DNA from: Bacillota bacterium
GTDB taxonomy: Bacteria; Bacillota; Clostridia; DSM-8532
Length of the DNA: 64,000 nucleotides
Assembly (NCBI GenBank): GCA_023443745.1
Contig: JAEZTB010000066.1
Coordinates: forward strand, 1 to 64,000
Direction of reading: 5' to 3'
Shown here: one piece after another, positions 36,168 to 46,250 of the stretch
How the letters are laid out: each line of letters begins with the position of its first letter
Numbering within the stretch: position 1 is the first letter of the stretch
The notes under the pieces: model-generated
The model's input: the letters and a program-made list of their open reading frames with translations, nothing else
Database searches by the model: none
What the model was told of the DNA's origin: nothing
Translations under genes and position numbers: made by a program

Positions 36168-37442
36168 ATGAAAAAACGCAGTATTCTTGCCTTGGTTCTC
36201 GCGCTTGTCATGGTTGCTACCCTTGCAACAGCTTGTGGCGTGGCAAAGCCGGTTTCAGAGACAACCCCCACCCCTTCACAATCCACCAGCGCAACTCCTT
36301 CTGAATCACCTTCAACTCCTGCTGCTGAACCCGTATCCCTTAAGGTTTGGGAATCAGACGGCCCTGAAAAACTCTTTGTCGAAGAAATGGCAAAAGCGTA
36401 CATGGATGCAAATCCTCATGTCACCATTACTGTTGAGCCTGTTGGTCACACCGATGCAGCACAGAGACTCCAGCTTGATGGCCCTGCTGGTGTCGGCGCT
36501 GATGTTTTTGCAGCACCTCATGATAAATTGGGTGAAATGCTCGTAAGCGGCATCATTCTTGAAAATGCCAATGCGTCCGAAATTAAAGGTTCTATGGTAG
36601 ATGCTGCTATCAATGCTACATCCTCTGAGGGTAAGCTCTACGGGTATCCTACTGCTATTGAAACCTATGCCCTTTTCTACAATAAAGCCCTTATTCCAAA
36701 TCCCCCCAAGACCTGGGATGAGGTTAAGGAATTTGCAAAGACATTTAACAAGCCTGCTGAAGGCAAGTATGCTCTAGTTTATGATGTAGACGACGCTTAC
36801 TATAGCTATATGTTCCTCTCCGGCTACGGAGCAGATCTCTTTGGACCTAACGGAACCGACAAGGCTCAGCATATGGTTAACAGCCCTGAAGCTATCAAGT
36901 CTCTTGATTACTTCCAAAAATACAGAAAAGAGTGCCTTGATATTGATGCCGCTGATTTTACCTATGATTTTGTAGTAGCCGGTTTCCAGAACGGCAATTT
37001 TGCCATGGTCGTTCAAGGACCTTGGGCTATCAACGGATTCAGGGAGAATAAGGTTGATTTCGGTGTAACCACATTGCCTAAGCTTCCCGGCAGCGATACT
37101 CCTCCTAAATCCTTCTCCGGTATCCGTGCCATGTATGTTTCTTCTTTCTCAAAAGCACCGGAAGAGGCACAGAAATTTGCAAACTTCCTTGTAACAAAGG
37201 AAGCACTTGCTAAGCGTTATGAAGTAACCAATCAGATTCCTCCTCGCACAGACATTCAGATTGCTGACGACGCCCATGCCGGTGTCTTGGCGCAGTTTGA
37301 ATTTTCCAAGCCCATGCCCAGCATTCCTGCAATGAATGCCTACTGGCCTTCTATGGGTTCCGCTTATGCCAATATTTGGAATGGCAACGATATCAAGACT
37401 GAGCTTGATCTTGCAGCAGCAGCTATTGAAGCCGCACAATAA
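36168..37442 (+). CDS. Maltodextrin-type ABC transporter substrate-binding lipoprotein
   Basis: About 424 residues, MalE/GanS-like. The signal peptide ends in ATAC with lipidated C23, then a Thr/Ser/Pro linker. Phrases such as VSLKVWESDGPEKLFVEEMAK, LYGYPTAIETYALFYNKALI and GNFAMVVQGPWAINGFRENK are typical of maltose/maltodextrin binding proteins. ATG 36168 has AAGGAGG upstream; a longer open frame from 36105 would run through the operator. It leads an operon with malF- and malG-like permeases and a GH13 amylase, which supports an alpha-glucan substrate. Confidence 0.9.
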   Translation: MKKRSILALVLALVMVATLATACGVAKPVSETTPTPSQSTSATPSESPSTPAAEPVSLKVWESDGPEKLFVEEMAKAYMDANPHVTITVEPVGHTDAAQRLQLDGPAGVGADVFAAPHDKLGEMLVSGIILENANASEIKGSMVDAAINATSSEGKLYGYPTAIETYALFYNKALIPNPPKTWDEVKEFAKTFNKPAEGKYALVYDVDDAYYSYMFLSGYGADLFGPNGTDKAQHMVNSPEAIKSLDYFQKYRKECLDIDAADFTYDFVVAGFQNGNFAMVVQGPWAINGFRENKVDFGVTTLPKLPGSDTPPKSFSGIRAMYVSSFSKAPEEAQKFANFLVTKEALAKRYEVTNQIPPRTDIQIADDAHAGVLAQFEFSKPMPSIPAMNAYWPSMGSAYANIWNGNDIKTELDLAAAAIEAAQ

Positions 37443-37457
37443 TCTAATTGATGATGG

Positions 37458-37490
37458 AAGGCGGTTCCGAAACCGGAATCGCCTTTTGTT
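37458..37490 (+). terminator. Hairpin/attenuator after the maltodextrin-binding protein gene
   Basis: AAGGCGGTTCCG-AAAC-CGGAATCGCCTT (one mismatch) followed by TTGTT. It probably partly terminates so that more binding protein than permease is made. Two further hairpins lie before the permease gene: TCAATGCC/GGCATTGA (37509-37527) and GGAAGC/GCTTCC near 37560. Confidence 0.65.
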
Positions 37491-37672
37491 AGTGATCAAA
37501 GCCTGTTGTTCAATGCCATAGGCATTGAAACCTATTCACGCAAATAACAAGGTTCTGAGGAAGCGAAGCTTCCAGAGGTTTTCTTGAGCATATACTTACA
37601 TGAATCTACTTTATAGCCATAAAATATGCTATGCTCATTTTAATAGAATAACAGGAAGGGGGAACACACAGG

Positions 37673-39004
37673 ATGAAGAAAAACACTAGTTTAATTGCTC
37701 CTATTGCTTCTGCTCTTTTTATGGGTCTTGGCCATATCGTTGTTCTTAAGCAGTACATAAAAGGAATTTTATTTGCCCTTTTTGAAGTAATCGTCCTGAT
37801 GAACTCCAGTACACTCTACAAGGGGATCAAAGGTTTAATCACACTTGGTGATCCAAAACCAAATTTACCTGTTGTCCAAAGAGACAATTCAACCTTTATG
37901 ATGCTTGAAGGTCTTATTACCGTCGTCGTACTCATCATCATCGCCATAATTTATATATTTAATATTATTGACGCAAAAAATACCGCAAAGAACTATGAGG
38001 AAACCGGGAAAGTACAAACAGAGCGTGAGTTCTTGCATGATATGGGGGAAAAGGCGTTTTCCTATCTGGCCCTATCTCCAGCGTTTGTCATGCTGGCTTT
38101 TTTTGTCGTTATTCCGCTGGTTTTTGCATTTTTAATTGCTTTCACCAATTATTCTGCACCTGCCCATATCCCCCAGAATAACACAGTGGACTGGGTGGGA
38201 TTGGAAACCTTTAAGGATATGGTGAACCTCAAGCAGTATTCTCAGGGGTTTGCCCGTACTGCTGTTTGGACTTTTGAATGGGCTCTTCTTGGAACATTGA
38301 CCTGTTACTTTGGTGGCATGTTTCTGGCTCTGGCTCTCTTAGACAAAAAAATAAAAATTGCTGGGGTTTTTAGGACTGTTTTTATCCTTCCTTATGCAGT
38401 TCCGGGCATGATCAGCCTTTTTATATGGGCCATACTGCTCAATGGTCAGTTTGGGCCTATTAATCGTGGACTGAGGGAGATAGGCGCCGTTCAATGGCTG
38501 CAAAGTATAGGAGTCCTTCAGAAGGATATTATTCCATGGCTTTCCGATACGACCCTTGCACGGGTCATGCTCATTGTTGTTAATCTTTGGCTGGGATTTC
38601 CGTATTTTATGCTTATGATAACGGGTATTATGACCTCAATGCCCCAGGATATCTTTGAAGCGGCAAGAATAGACGGAGCCAGCAGATCGCAGCAGTTCAG
38701 ATATCTTACTCTGCCGCTTCTCTTGTATCAGACTGTTCCGCTCATGATTATGAACTTTTCATTTAATATGAACAACTTCGGAGGCGTGTACTTCCTAACA
38801 AACGGTAACCCTCCCGATACCATAACCACACAATCCTTTGCCGGTACAACTGACACCTTGATCACGTGGATGTATAAGCTAACCCTGGAGCAGCGGCTTT
38901 ATAACAAGGCCTCGGTTGTAGCTATCATTATGTTTGTAATAATCGCACCTTTTGCGATTTATAACTTTGCGCAGACAAAATCCTTCAAGGAGGGTGAGCT
39001 GTAA
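37673..39004 (+). CDS. malF: Maltodextrin ABC transporter permease, MalF-like
   Basis: 443 residues. The N-terminus has two or three extra helices and a loop before the common six-helix core, as in MalF/GanP proteins. The EAA loop reads IFEAARIDGASRSQQFRYLTLPLL. Other MalF-like phrases are RTVFILPYAVPGMISLFIW and NNFGGVYFLTNGNPPD. The stop overlaps the next start by one base (TAATG). The preceding 230-bp gap holds only hairpins. Confidence 0.9.
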   Translation: MKKNTSLIAPIASALFMGLGHIVVLKQYIKGILFALFEVIVLMNSSTLYKGIKGLITLGDPKPNLPVVQRDNSTFMMLEGLITVVVLIIIAIIYIFNIIDAKNTAKNYEETGKVQTEREFLHDMGEKAFSYLALSPAFVMLAFFVVIPLVFAFLIAFTNYSAPAHIPQNNTVDWVGLETFKDMVNLKQYSQGFARTAVWTFEWALLGTLTCYFGGMFLALALLDKKIKIAGVFRTVFILPYAVPGMISLFIWAILLNGQFGPINRGLREIGAVQWLQSIGVLQKDIIPWLSDTTLARVMLIVVNLWLGFPYFMLMITGIMTSMPQDIFEAARIDGASRSQQFRYLTLPLLLYQTVPLMIMNFSFNMNNFGGVYFLTNGNPPDTITTQSFAGTTDTLITWMYKLTLEQRLYNKASVVAIIMFVIIAPFAIYNFAQTKSFKEGEL

Positions 39005-39843
39005 TGAAAAAAGTATTGACTGTTATCCGCTACACCTTCATCTATTTCTTCTTCATTGTTCTGACACTCATAGTACTCTATCCCATTGCTTTTGCAGTCA
39101 GCGGCGCTTTTAACCAGGGAAAATCACTGGCTTCCATGAGTATTCTTCCCATACCCAACAATCCCACCACCGATAACTTTACGCGGCTGTTTACGAAAAC
39201 CAATTATTTAAGCTGGTATAAGAATTCGTTTATTGTGGCATGTTTCAATACACTCTTTACAACGGTTATCGTGCTTATTACAGCCTATGTCTTTTCCAGA
39301 TTCAGGTTCCGTTTTAAGAAATTAGCCTTGATGAGCTTCCTGATTCTGCAAATGTTCCCCAGTGTAATAGGTATGGTGGCCATTTACGTCATATTAAACA
39401 GATTCGGCCTTACGGATAACCTCATGGGTCTTGTTTTGGTCTATACGGCGGGTAATATTCCCTATAATACCTGGCTGTTGAAAGGGTATTTTGATACCAT
39501 CCCGCGAAGCATAGACGAGGCGGCAAAAGTGGATGGAGCGGGTAATTTTTCAACCTTTATCCGGATCATCCTTCCAAATACGCTCCCAATGGTCGCCTTT
39601 CTTGGTGTGACTAGCTTTACACAGCCCTGGATGGACTTTATTCTCCCCAGATATATCTTAAGGAGTGACAAAAATAAGACCTTGGCGGTTGGTTTATTTG
39701 AAATGATCAATGGCCGGTCCAATGACAATTTTACGCAATTTGCGGCAGGCGCTTTGCTGATTTCCATACCATTTGTCATCATCTTTGCCCTCAATCAGAA
39801 GTATCTGATAAGGATCATGTCTACGGGGGCGGTAAAAGAATAG
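39004..39843 (+). CDS. malG: Maltodextrin ABC transporter permease, MalG-like
   Basis: 279 residues with six helices. The EAA loop is SIDEAAKVDGAGNFSTFIRIILPNTLP, and the C-terminus IRIMSTGAVKE is typical. It pairs with the MalF-like permease, to which it is translationally coupled. The ATPase partner (MsmX/MalK type) is not in this window. Confidence 0.9.
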   Translation: MKKVLTVIRYTFIYFFFIVLTLIVLYPIAFAVSGAFNQGKSLASMSILPIPNNPTTDNFTRLFTKTNYLSWYKNSFIVACFNTLFTTVIVLITAYVFSRFRFRFKKLALMSFLILQMFPSVIGMVAIYVILNRFGLTDNLMGLVLVYTAGNIPYNTWLLKGYFDTIPRSIDEAAKVDGAGNFSTFIRIILPNTLPMVAFLGVTSFTQPWMDFILPRYILRSDKNKTLAVGLFEMINGRSNDNFTQFAAGALLISIPFVIIFALNQKYLIRIMSTGAVKE

Positions 39844-39861
39844 ACCATGGAGAATTGTTTT

Positions 39862-41511
39862 ATGGGTGCAATTCAAAAAAAGATACTATTAATACTGCTC
39901 ATTACAAGCATATCAGTTTCAATGGCTGCATGCGGAACCCCTTCCGGCTCCCCCGAAACTATACCCCCTACATCAACTCCCCTTGCAGATCCTGTTTATG
40001 GGCTCGGAGAGGTTGATCAAAAAACGTCGGGAAACAAGCAGGGCGTTTATTACGAAGTTTTTGTAAGAGCATTCGCTGACTCCGACGGTGATGGAATAGG
40101 CGATCTTAACGGGCTCACACAAAGGCTCGATTATTTAAATGACGGGGATCCCAAAACAACGGATGATCTTGGCATAACGGGCATATGGATGATGCCCATC
40201 AACAAAAGCCCCTCCTATCATGGCTATGATGTATCAGACTACTATGATATCAATCCGGAATATGGTACATTGGCCGACTTTGATAATCTGATCAAAGAGG
40301 CTCACAAACGGGGCATCTCCATTATGATGGATCTTGTTTTGAATCACAGCAGCGATAAAAACCCCTGGTTTACTCAATCTACAGATGCCAACAGCCCTTA
40401 CCGCAATTGGTACAAATGGACCACAGACGGTTCCGAAGGCTTTAACCTGAGTACCAATGTTTGGGGTCACAAGGTATGGAACAAGCTTGGTGGGGCCTAT
40501 TACTATGCCATCTTCTGGAGTGGAATGCCCGACCTTAACTATGATACTCCCGAACTTAAGGAGGAAATGAAAAAGGTAGCGGCGTTCTGGCTGGATAAAG
40601 GGGTGGACGGCTTTAGACTGGATGCCGTTCCTCATATATATGGCACAGGGGAGCTTCCCAAAATGGAAAGCGGTTCAAAAAAGACCGTTGCTTTTTGGAA
40701 GGAATTCACTGATTTTTGCCACGGGCATAAGCCGGAAACCTTTATCATAGGAGAGGTCTTAGAGGATAGCGTCCAAATCAGATCCACCTATTTGCCCTCT
40801 CTGGATGCAACCTTCCATATCGGAATTGGCATTCAAATCTCCAATGCCGTTAAAGCAGGAAGCAGTAAAAACAATTACCTTGCAAAGTTCATTGAAAACA
40901 ATTACGTCCAGTATGCAAAAGTTAAGCCTGATTATGTGGATGCTCCTGTTTTATCCAACCATGATCAGAACCGTATTATTGCTTTGGTTAATGGAAAGCC
41001 CGAGCTCATGAAGGTCGCGGCCAGCATGTACCTCACTCTGGAGGGTGTTCCCTTTATTTACTATGGTGAGGAAATCGGCATGTTTGGGGCCAAACCGGAT
41101 GAGGATATCCGTCTGCCTTATGTTTGGGGAAAGGAAGATCCCCTACAGACGAAGTGGAGAACTTCAAAATATGGTGAAAATGTGGTTGTACCGGTGGCCG
41201 AACAGCAGAAAAATCCCGATTCGTTACTCACCCATTATAAGCGTTTGATTCGGGTAAGAAATGAGAATGAAGCTCTATATGAAGGAAAGTTTAAGGCCAT
41301 GGAATCAGGAAATGATGCTATTGTTCTCTATTCCATGACGTCCTCCGACCAGACGGCCCTTATCATGCATAACCTCTCAGCCCAAGAACAGAATTTAGAG
41401 GTAAATACCACGGGTTATATGTTGAAGTTTTGCCAAAAAGCGGAAGGCTTTGAAGAAGGAGAAGGACTTGTAAAAATGCCCCCGCTAAGCTCTGTCATTT
41501 ATGTAAAATAG
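39862..41511 (+). CDS. GH13 alpha-amylase family lipoprotein
   Basis: About 549 residues. The signal peptide ends in a lipobox SMAAC with lipidated C24, so the enzyme should sit on the outer face of the membrane. GH13 regions are intact: DLVLNHSSDKN, GFRLDAVPHI (nucleophile Asp), FIIGEVLEDS (acid/base Glu) and LSNHDQNRI. YEVFVRAFADSDGDGIGDLNGL is the classic N-terminal barrel start. I begin at ATG 39862, nine bases after GGAG; another in-frame ATG lies at 39847. It is last in the maltodextrin importer operon and would generate short alpha-glucans for the binding protein. Confidence 0.9.
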   Translation: MGAIQKKILLILLITSISVSMAACGTPSGSPETIPPTSTPLADPVYGLGEVDQKTSGNKQGVYYEVFVRAFADSDGDGIGDLNGLTQRLDYLNDGDPKTTDDLGITGIWMMPINKSPSYHGYDVSDYYDINPEYGTLADFDNLIKEAHKRGISIMMDLVLNHSSDKNPWFTQSTDANSPYRNWYKWTTDGSEGFNLSTNVWGHKVWNKLGGAYYYAIFWSGMPDLNYDTPELKEEMKKVAAFWLDKGVDGFRLDAVPHIYGTGELPKMESGSKKTVAFWKEFTDFCHGHKPETFIIGEVLEDSVQIRSTYLPSLDATFHIGIGIQISNAVKAGSSKNNYLAKFIENNYVQYAKVKPDYVDAPVLSNHDQNRIIALVNGKPELMKVAASMYLTLEGVPFIYYGEEIGMFGAKPDEDIRLPYVWGKEDPLQTKWRTSKYGENVVVPVAEQQKNPDSLLTHYKRLIRVRNENEALYEGKFKAMESGNDAIVLYSMTSSDQTALIMHNLSAQEQNLEVNTTGYMLKFCQKAEGFEEGEGLVKMPPLSSVIYVK

Positions 41512-41563
41512 GCGAAAACAGACACTTCTGCGTAATAGAATAGAAACATACTGTTAACATAAA

Positions 41564-41588
41564 AAGCCTGTCTCCGACAGGTTTTTTA
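41564..41588 (+). terminator. Terminator of the maltodextrin operon
   Basis: CCTGTC-TCC-GACAGG stem flanked by A and T runs, about 55 bp after the amylase stop. Confidence 0.85.
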
Positions 41589-41633
41589 TGTTAAGCTTTT
41601 TTTAGGGTTTTTTAATTTTCAGGGGGTTTTTAC

Positions 41634-44600
41634 ATGAGAAAAAAGATCAGGAGTACAACAAAATCATTTCTAGCAGTGTTTTTATGTGTTTCCATTATTG
41701 TGAGCCTGCTCATCGGTGACAGTGCATTGGCCTTCATAACCGACTTCGGCTCAACACATATCTTTTATAATGAGGAGCGTGAAATTGGAAAAGGCGTTGT
41801 CCTCAACAATTGGCAAGGTCGGAATCCCGATGGCACGCCCAAACTAGGACATACAATAACCTTTAATCCAAACAGCTCCGATGCCAAGCTAGTCGTATCA
41901 TCGGGCAGCAATACCAGCAGCAGGAAAACCTTGAGCGCTCTTGCGGCAAGTATGGAGAAACAAGGGGTTAAGGTCATTGGCGGCATTAATGGGGACTTCT
42001 ATAATCTCACTACTTCCGTTCCTATCGGGGTAGTAGTTACAGATGGACGACTCATTAGTTCCAATAATCCCGGATGGAATGGTATAGGCTTTAAGGAAGA
42101 TGGATCGGTAGTAATGGGTGCTCCCGACTTTAGCATTAAGGGAATTTACAATGAGTCGGAGTTTCAGATAAACCGGTTTAACAAGGTTCAATCGGAAATA
42201 GGCCCCTTCCTTTACAGCAAGGATTATGGTGCCAATACAGGAACAACAGTTCCGAGTCTGGAGATTGTTCTGGATATTACTATGGGTGAACTGGCAATCG
42301 GCAGTATGGTTGTTGCGACAGTCTCCGACATCCGGGTGAATGCTACAGCTACACCTATTGGAGATAATCAACTCGTACTTTCGGTAAGAAACGACAAACC
42401 GGGCTATGCGCTTATGTCGCAATTTAAGAAAGGCGATGGGATACAGATTCAGTTTAATGATCCCAGCGGTAAATGGATCGGCGTTAAGCAGGTTGTTGGC
42501 GGAGATAAAATTCTGATTCGCGACGGCGCTATTGTAAGCGGGCTTGCCACAAAGGACTTTAATCCCTTTACAGCCATTGGCGTCAAGTCAAACGGAGATG
42601 TGGTCTTATATCAAGTGGATGGCAGAACTGATGCCAGTCAGGGTGTATCAAGCACTGAGGCTGCCCAGTTCCTTCGCAATTTGGGTTGTGTCCAGGCCAT
42701 CAAGCTGGATGGGGGTGGATCCTCTGCCATTCTGGCCAGAATGCCCGGTTATGATAGCTCAAGCCTCATCAACAATCCCTCTGATGGCAGGGAAAGAGCC
42801 AATGCCAACGGCATTCTTCTTGTTTCAAAGCAAAGTATCGCCATAAAAAATGGAACAGCCCAGGTCAATCCTGAGGCTCAGAAGCTTCATCTGTATCCCG
42901 CTAAAGCTTATGCGCTGCCAAATTCGATCCTGCAATACACCGTTCGCGCAACAGATGAGTATTTCTTCCCCACAGCCCTGCCCCAAAATATCACATGGGG
43001 AAGCGCCGCAGGGACTATGGATAACAACGGAAAACTGACAGTCAATACATCCCCCGGAGAATACCAGGTTATGGTAGGCAGCGGTACTGTTTATGGTTCC
43101 GCACAGCTTACAGTATTGAGCGGTGTAACATCCCTCAGACCTTCGAACAGTGTTGTTACCCTTGCTCCGGGTTCAAGCATAGATCTTAGCTGCAGTGCTT
43201 ACTATCAGGATATCAAGGTAGCCAGCAGCGATAACGCTTTCAACTGGCGGGTTGAAGGTAATATGGGAACCATTACCCAGGACGGAGTCTTCACCCTTGC
43301 TCAAGGTGCCAAGGGTAAAGGCCGGATTATTGTCAGCTATGGGAATGCCTCCGCATCTATTGATGTAGTGGCGGGTGATTCACCAAATGATATAGAGGAC
43401 TTTGAAAACGGAACAGCATGGGGATCCTCCATCGTTCGTGCGAATTCAGGGAGTGCAGCCGTCGTAAAGGATGCATCATTGGCCCGTTCAGGCAGCGGTC
43501 TCCTCAAGGTTAACTATGACTTCACCCTTGAAGCAGGCGTTGAGAAGGGTGTGGCGGGCGTTTATGCCTTCAGGCTTGACCCCAATACAAAACAGCAGAC
43601 AGGAATAGTCCTAGCTAACAATCCCTCGGCAATAGGCATGTGGATTTACGGTGATAACAGCAAGACCTGGATCAGAGGTAAAGTGAAGGACGGAAGCGGT
43701 CAGTCCTTTGATATTGATTTCACACCCGATTACAGGACAGATACAAAGACCGGCGGTGTGGATTGGACAGGCTGGAAGTATGTTGAAGCCACTATACCGT
43801 CCAGCAGAAAAGGACCTTTCACTCTGGAAACACCTATTCGCATCATGTGCTCACGGGATGAGATGCGATCCAAGGGAACCCTGTATTTTGATCAGATACG
43901 TGCTGTTTACGGCGTCAGCAACATAGACACCCAGGCCCCCGTGGTCAATGTGGCATCACCCCTTGACGGATCGGTTATCAAGACAGGCAAGGTTTCCTTG
44001 CAAGCCGTGATTTCTGATAATCTTTCCGGCGTTGATGTCAAGAGCATTCAGGTGCTTCTGGACTATGCAGCAATACCGGGACTGAACGTTACCACAAACG
44101 GAGCAGTAACCTTGAAAGGCGAATTGGGTACCACTCTTCCATTGGCGGATGGTTACCATAACCTTACCTTTAACTACTCGGATGTTACTGGTAACAAGGG
44201 AACAACCACCGTGATCTTTATGGTGGATACGGGAGCGCCTCAATTAATAGCCTCCACAGGTCAAACCTATGTGGAAGGCGGTAATTTCACCACTACTATC
44301 AGTATTAAAAACCCGAAGAACCTCAGAAAAATATATACAGTTTTCAATTATAATCCCGCACAGGTAGACGTGGTGGATGCAGATACCAAGGTTGCCGGCA
44401 AGCAGATGGCTTTGGAAGCCTGGGCTAAAAAGGGCAAAGTTATAAGCCACGTGGTAGACGAAAAGAACGGCAGGATTGTTCTTGAAATTGACAATCTCAC
44501 CAATCTGTCTTCAAGTGAGTTAATCAAGCTTGCTACCATTACATTTAAGCCCAAGAGCACTACCGACACCACTCAGGTCAAGCTGGCCCTGGGAGCCATG

Positions 44601-46157
44601 ATTGTGGGTAAGAACCCGGCTAGCCAGCGCTTTACAGTACCTGACATGAATGCCAGCCTTGGGTATGAGCTTACTCTTAAAGCTACGGGTACGGCAGAGG
44701 GTGAGACTACTATATTTACCGTTACCGACAAAAACGGTGCTCCTGTCGAAGGAGCGGGGCTTTATTTAGATAATGGTCAAAACGCTCTGTGGTCCACCGA
44801 CAAGGGAGGAAAAATTGAAACGACAATTCTGACCCGGCTTCCTGTGGGAACCACAGTCACAGTAAGGGCTAAAAAGGATGGATTGATTAGCAATAAGCTC
44901 ACTTTTACCATCGGCAATAAGAGCACAAGCCAGGGTACGAGTCAAAGTGCAGGCCAGAGCGCGAACTCAAGTACCGCTCACAACACAAACCCTGCTCCGG
45001 GGCAAAACGCCAGCCAGAATGTGGCCTTGATCCCACAAAACCTGTCATTATCCCTTGCCGCCATGCCGGGGTCAATAGCTGTCAATTATGTTACACCTAA
45101 GGATCAAACGGGAACTGTCGTGCAATATGAAGAAGAAAGGACCTTTACAGGGTCCTTTTCCTTATCAGGGAATGTAAAGGGATCGGATCGCGAGGCTGCT
45201 CTTGTCAATGTCGATAAGACCGAGTATGTGCGCGTGCATTCTGCTACTCTGGCTAATTTGAAGCCGGGGACAACCTATTTCTATCGGGTGGGAGACACAG
45301 CAGGCAAGTTCAGCCCGGTGTATAAATTCAAAACCCCGGACTATGATAATGCTTACTCCTTTGCGTTTGTAACAGATCCTCAGGCTGCCAATGCAGCGTC
45401 TTATCAAGTATTTGGAGATGTCCTCAACAGAGCTACTGAAAAAGCTGTTAATCCTGCTTTCGTTTTATTAGGCGGCGATTTGGCAGACAGAGGCGGAAAC
45501 AGAGGACAATGGGATATGATGTTTAAAGCGGGAGCGGAGGTTTTTTCAAGTCTTCCCGTCATGGCTGTTCCAGGTAACCATGAATACTATGACGATGCCA
45601 ATCTCACTCATTTTAGATCTTTCTTTACCCTTCCGGAGAATGGACCGGAGGGTTACAAGGAAACGGCCTACTCTTTCCAGACAAAAGACGCGCTCATTCT
45701 GACACTTGATACGCAGAAGAATATTTCGAAGCAGCTGCAATGGTTGGAAGAGACCTGCAAGACCTCGGATAAGAAATGGAAGATTGTCATGATGCACAGG
45801 GGTATTTACTCGGGATTTTATGACGAAGCGGAGCTTAGAAAGGTCATTGCGCCTGTTTTTGATCGCGCCGGTATCGATCTGGTATTAAATGGCCACGACC
45901 ATACCTACCTTCGTACGACCATGAAAGACGGAAAAAAGGTTGTCCCAGGTGCAGGAACCACTTATATAACAGGTGGCAGCTCTGCTAAAAAGTATTATGA
46001 CGCAGAAAAAAGAGCCTGGACGGAAGTACTATATGACACTAACAACCCGGTATTTACCACCTTCAAGGTTTTTGGCGATAAAATCTCAGTTGTATCGTAC
46101 CATATGGAAAATGGTAAAACAGTGGAACATGATAGCTTTGACATTATAGACAAATAA
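41634..46157 (+). CDS. Exported phosphodiester glycosidase / metallophosphatase multidomain protein
   Basis: 1507 residues with a signal peptide (about 1-33). Domains in order: NAGPA-type phosphodiester glycosidase (about 95-400; GGINGDFYN, AIKLDGGGSSAIL); Ig-like stretch (about 410-580); jelly-roll or CBM-like stretch (about 584-762); Ig-like domain starting DTQAPVVNV; a cohesin-like domain (about 870-1010); a carboxypeptidase-regulatory-like domain; a Ser/Gln/Asn-rich linker (about 1096-1129); a fibronectin-like purple acid phosphatase N-domain; and a metallophosphatase (about 1239-1455; GGDLADRG, PGNHEYY, MMHRG, NGHDHTY). The set suggests removal of sugar phosphodiesters and then phosphate from cell-wall polymers or glycans outside the cell. 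It is preceded by a terminator, so it is transcribed alone. Domain calls beyond the two enzymes are tentative. Confidence 0.82.
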   Translation: MRKKIRSTTKSFLAVFLCVSIIVSLLIGDSALAFITDFGSTHIFYNEEREIGKGVVLNNWQGRNPDGTPKLGHTITFNPNSSDAKLVVSSGSNTSSRKTLSALAASMEKQGVKVIGGINGDFYNLTTSVPIGVVVTDGRLISSNNPGWNGIGFKEDGSVVMGAPDFSIKGIYNESEFQINRFNKVQSEIGPFLYSKDYGANTGTTVPSLEIVLDITMGELAIGSMVVATVSDIRVNATATPIGDNQLVLSVRNDKPGYALMSQFKKGDGIQIQFNDPSGKWIGVKQVVGGDKILIRDGAIVSGLATKDFNPFTAIGVKSNGDVVLYQVDGRTDASQGVSSTEAAQFLRNLGCVQAIKLDGGGSSAILARMPGYDSSSLINNPSDGRERANANGILLVSKQSIAIKNGTAQVNPEAQKLHLYPAKAYALPNSILQYTVRATDEYFFPTALPQNITWGSAAGTMDNNGKLTVNTSPGEYQVMVGSGTVYGSAQLTVLSGVTSLRPSNSVVTLAPGSSIDLSCSAYYQDIKVASSDNAFNWRVEGNMGTITQDGVFTLAQGAKGKGRIIVSYGNASASIDVVAGDSPNDIEDFENGTAWGSSIVRANSGSAAVVKDASLARSGSGLLKVNYDFTLEAGVEKGVAGVYAFRLDPNTKQQTGIVLANNPSAIGMWIYGDNSKTWIRGKVKDGSGQSFDIDFTPDYRTDTKTGGVDWTGWKYVEATIPSSRKGPFTLETPIRIMCSRDEMRSKGTLYFDQIRAVYGVSNIDTQAPVVNVASPLDGSVIKTGKVSLQAVISDNLSGVDVKSIQVLLDYAAIPGLNVTTNGAVTLKGELGTTLPLADGYHNLTFNYSDVTGNKGTTTVIFMVDTGAPQLIASTGQTYVEGGNFTTTISIKNPKNLRKIYTVFNYNPAQVDVVDADTKVAGKQMALEAWAKKGKVISHVVDEKNGRIVLEIDNLTNLSSSELIKLATITFKPKSTTDTTQVKLALGAMIVGKNPASQRFTVPDMNASLGYELTLKATGTAEGETTIFTVTDKNGAPVEGAGLYLDNGQNALWSTDKGGKIETTILTRLPVGTTVTVRAKKDGLISNKLTFTIGNKSTSQGTSQSAGQSANSSTAHNTNPAPGQNASQNVALIPQNLSLSLAAMPGSIAVNYVTPKDQTGTVVQYEEERTFTGSFSLSGNVKGSDREAALVNVDKTEYVRVHSATLANLKPGTTYFYRVGDTAGKFSPVYKFKTPDYDNAYSFAFVTDPQAANAASYQVFGDVLNRATEKAVNPAFVLLGGDLADRGGNRGQWDMMFKAGAEVFSSLPVMAVPGNHEYYDDANLTHFRSFFTLPENGPEGYKETAYSFQTKDALILTLDTQKNISKQLQWLEETCKTSDKKWKIVMMHRGIYSGFYDEAELRKVIAPVFDRAGIDLVLNGHDHTYLRTTMKDGKKVVPGAGTTYITGGSSAKKYYDAEKRAWTEVLYDTNNPVFTTFKVFGDKISVVSYHMENGKTVEHDSFDIIDK

Positions 46158-46197
46158 TTCGTAAAAAGCGTGGATTACTGAGACGATGCGGGCTTGA

Positions 46198-46214
46198 ACG
46201 AAGGACTAGCCTTC
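46198..46214 (+). terminator. Weak hairpin after the multidomain gene
   Basis: CGAAGG/CCTTCG stem about 45 bp after the stop, without a good T-run. It is a possible weak terminator or processing site before the small ORF. Confidence 0.3.
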
Positions 46215-46250
46215 GGAATATGATGATACAAAGACCTCCCGGAGGGTAGT

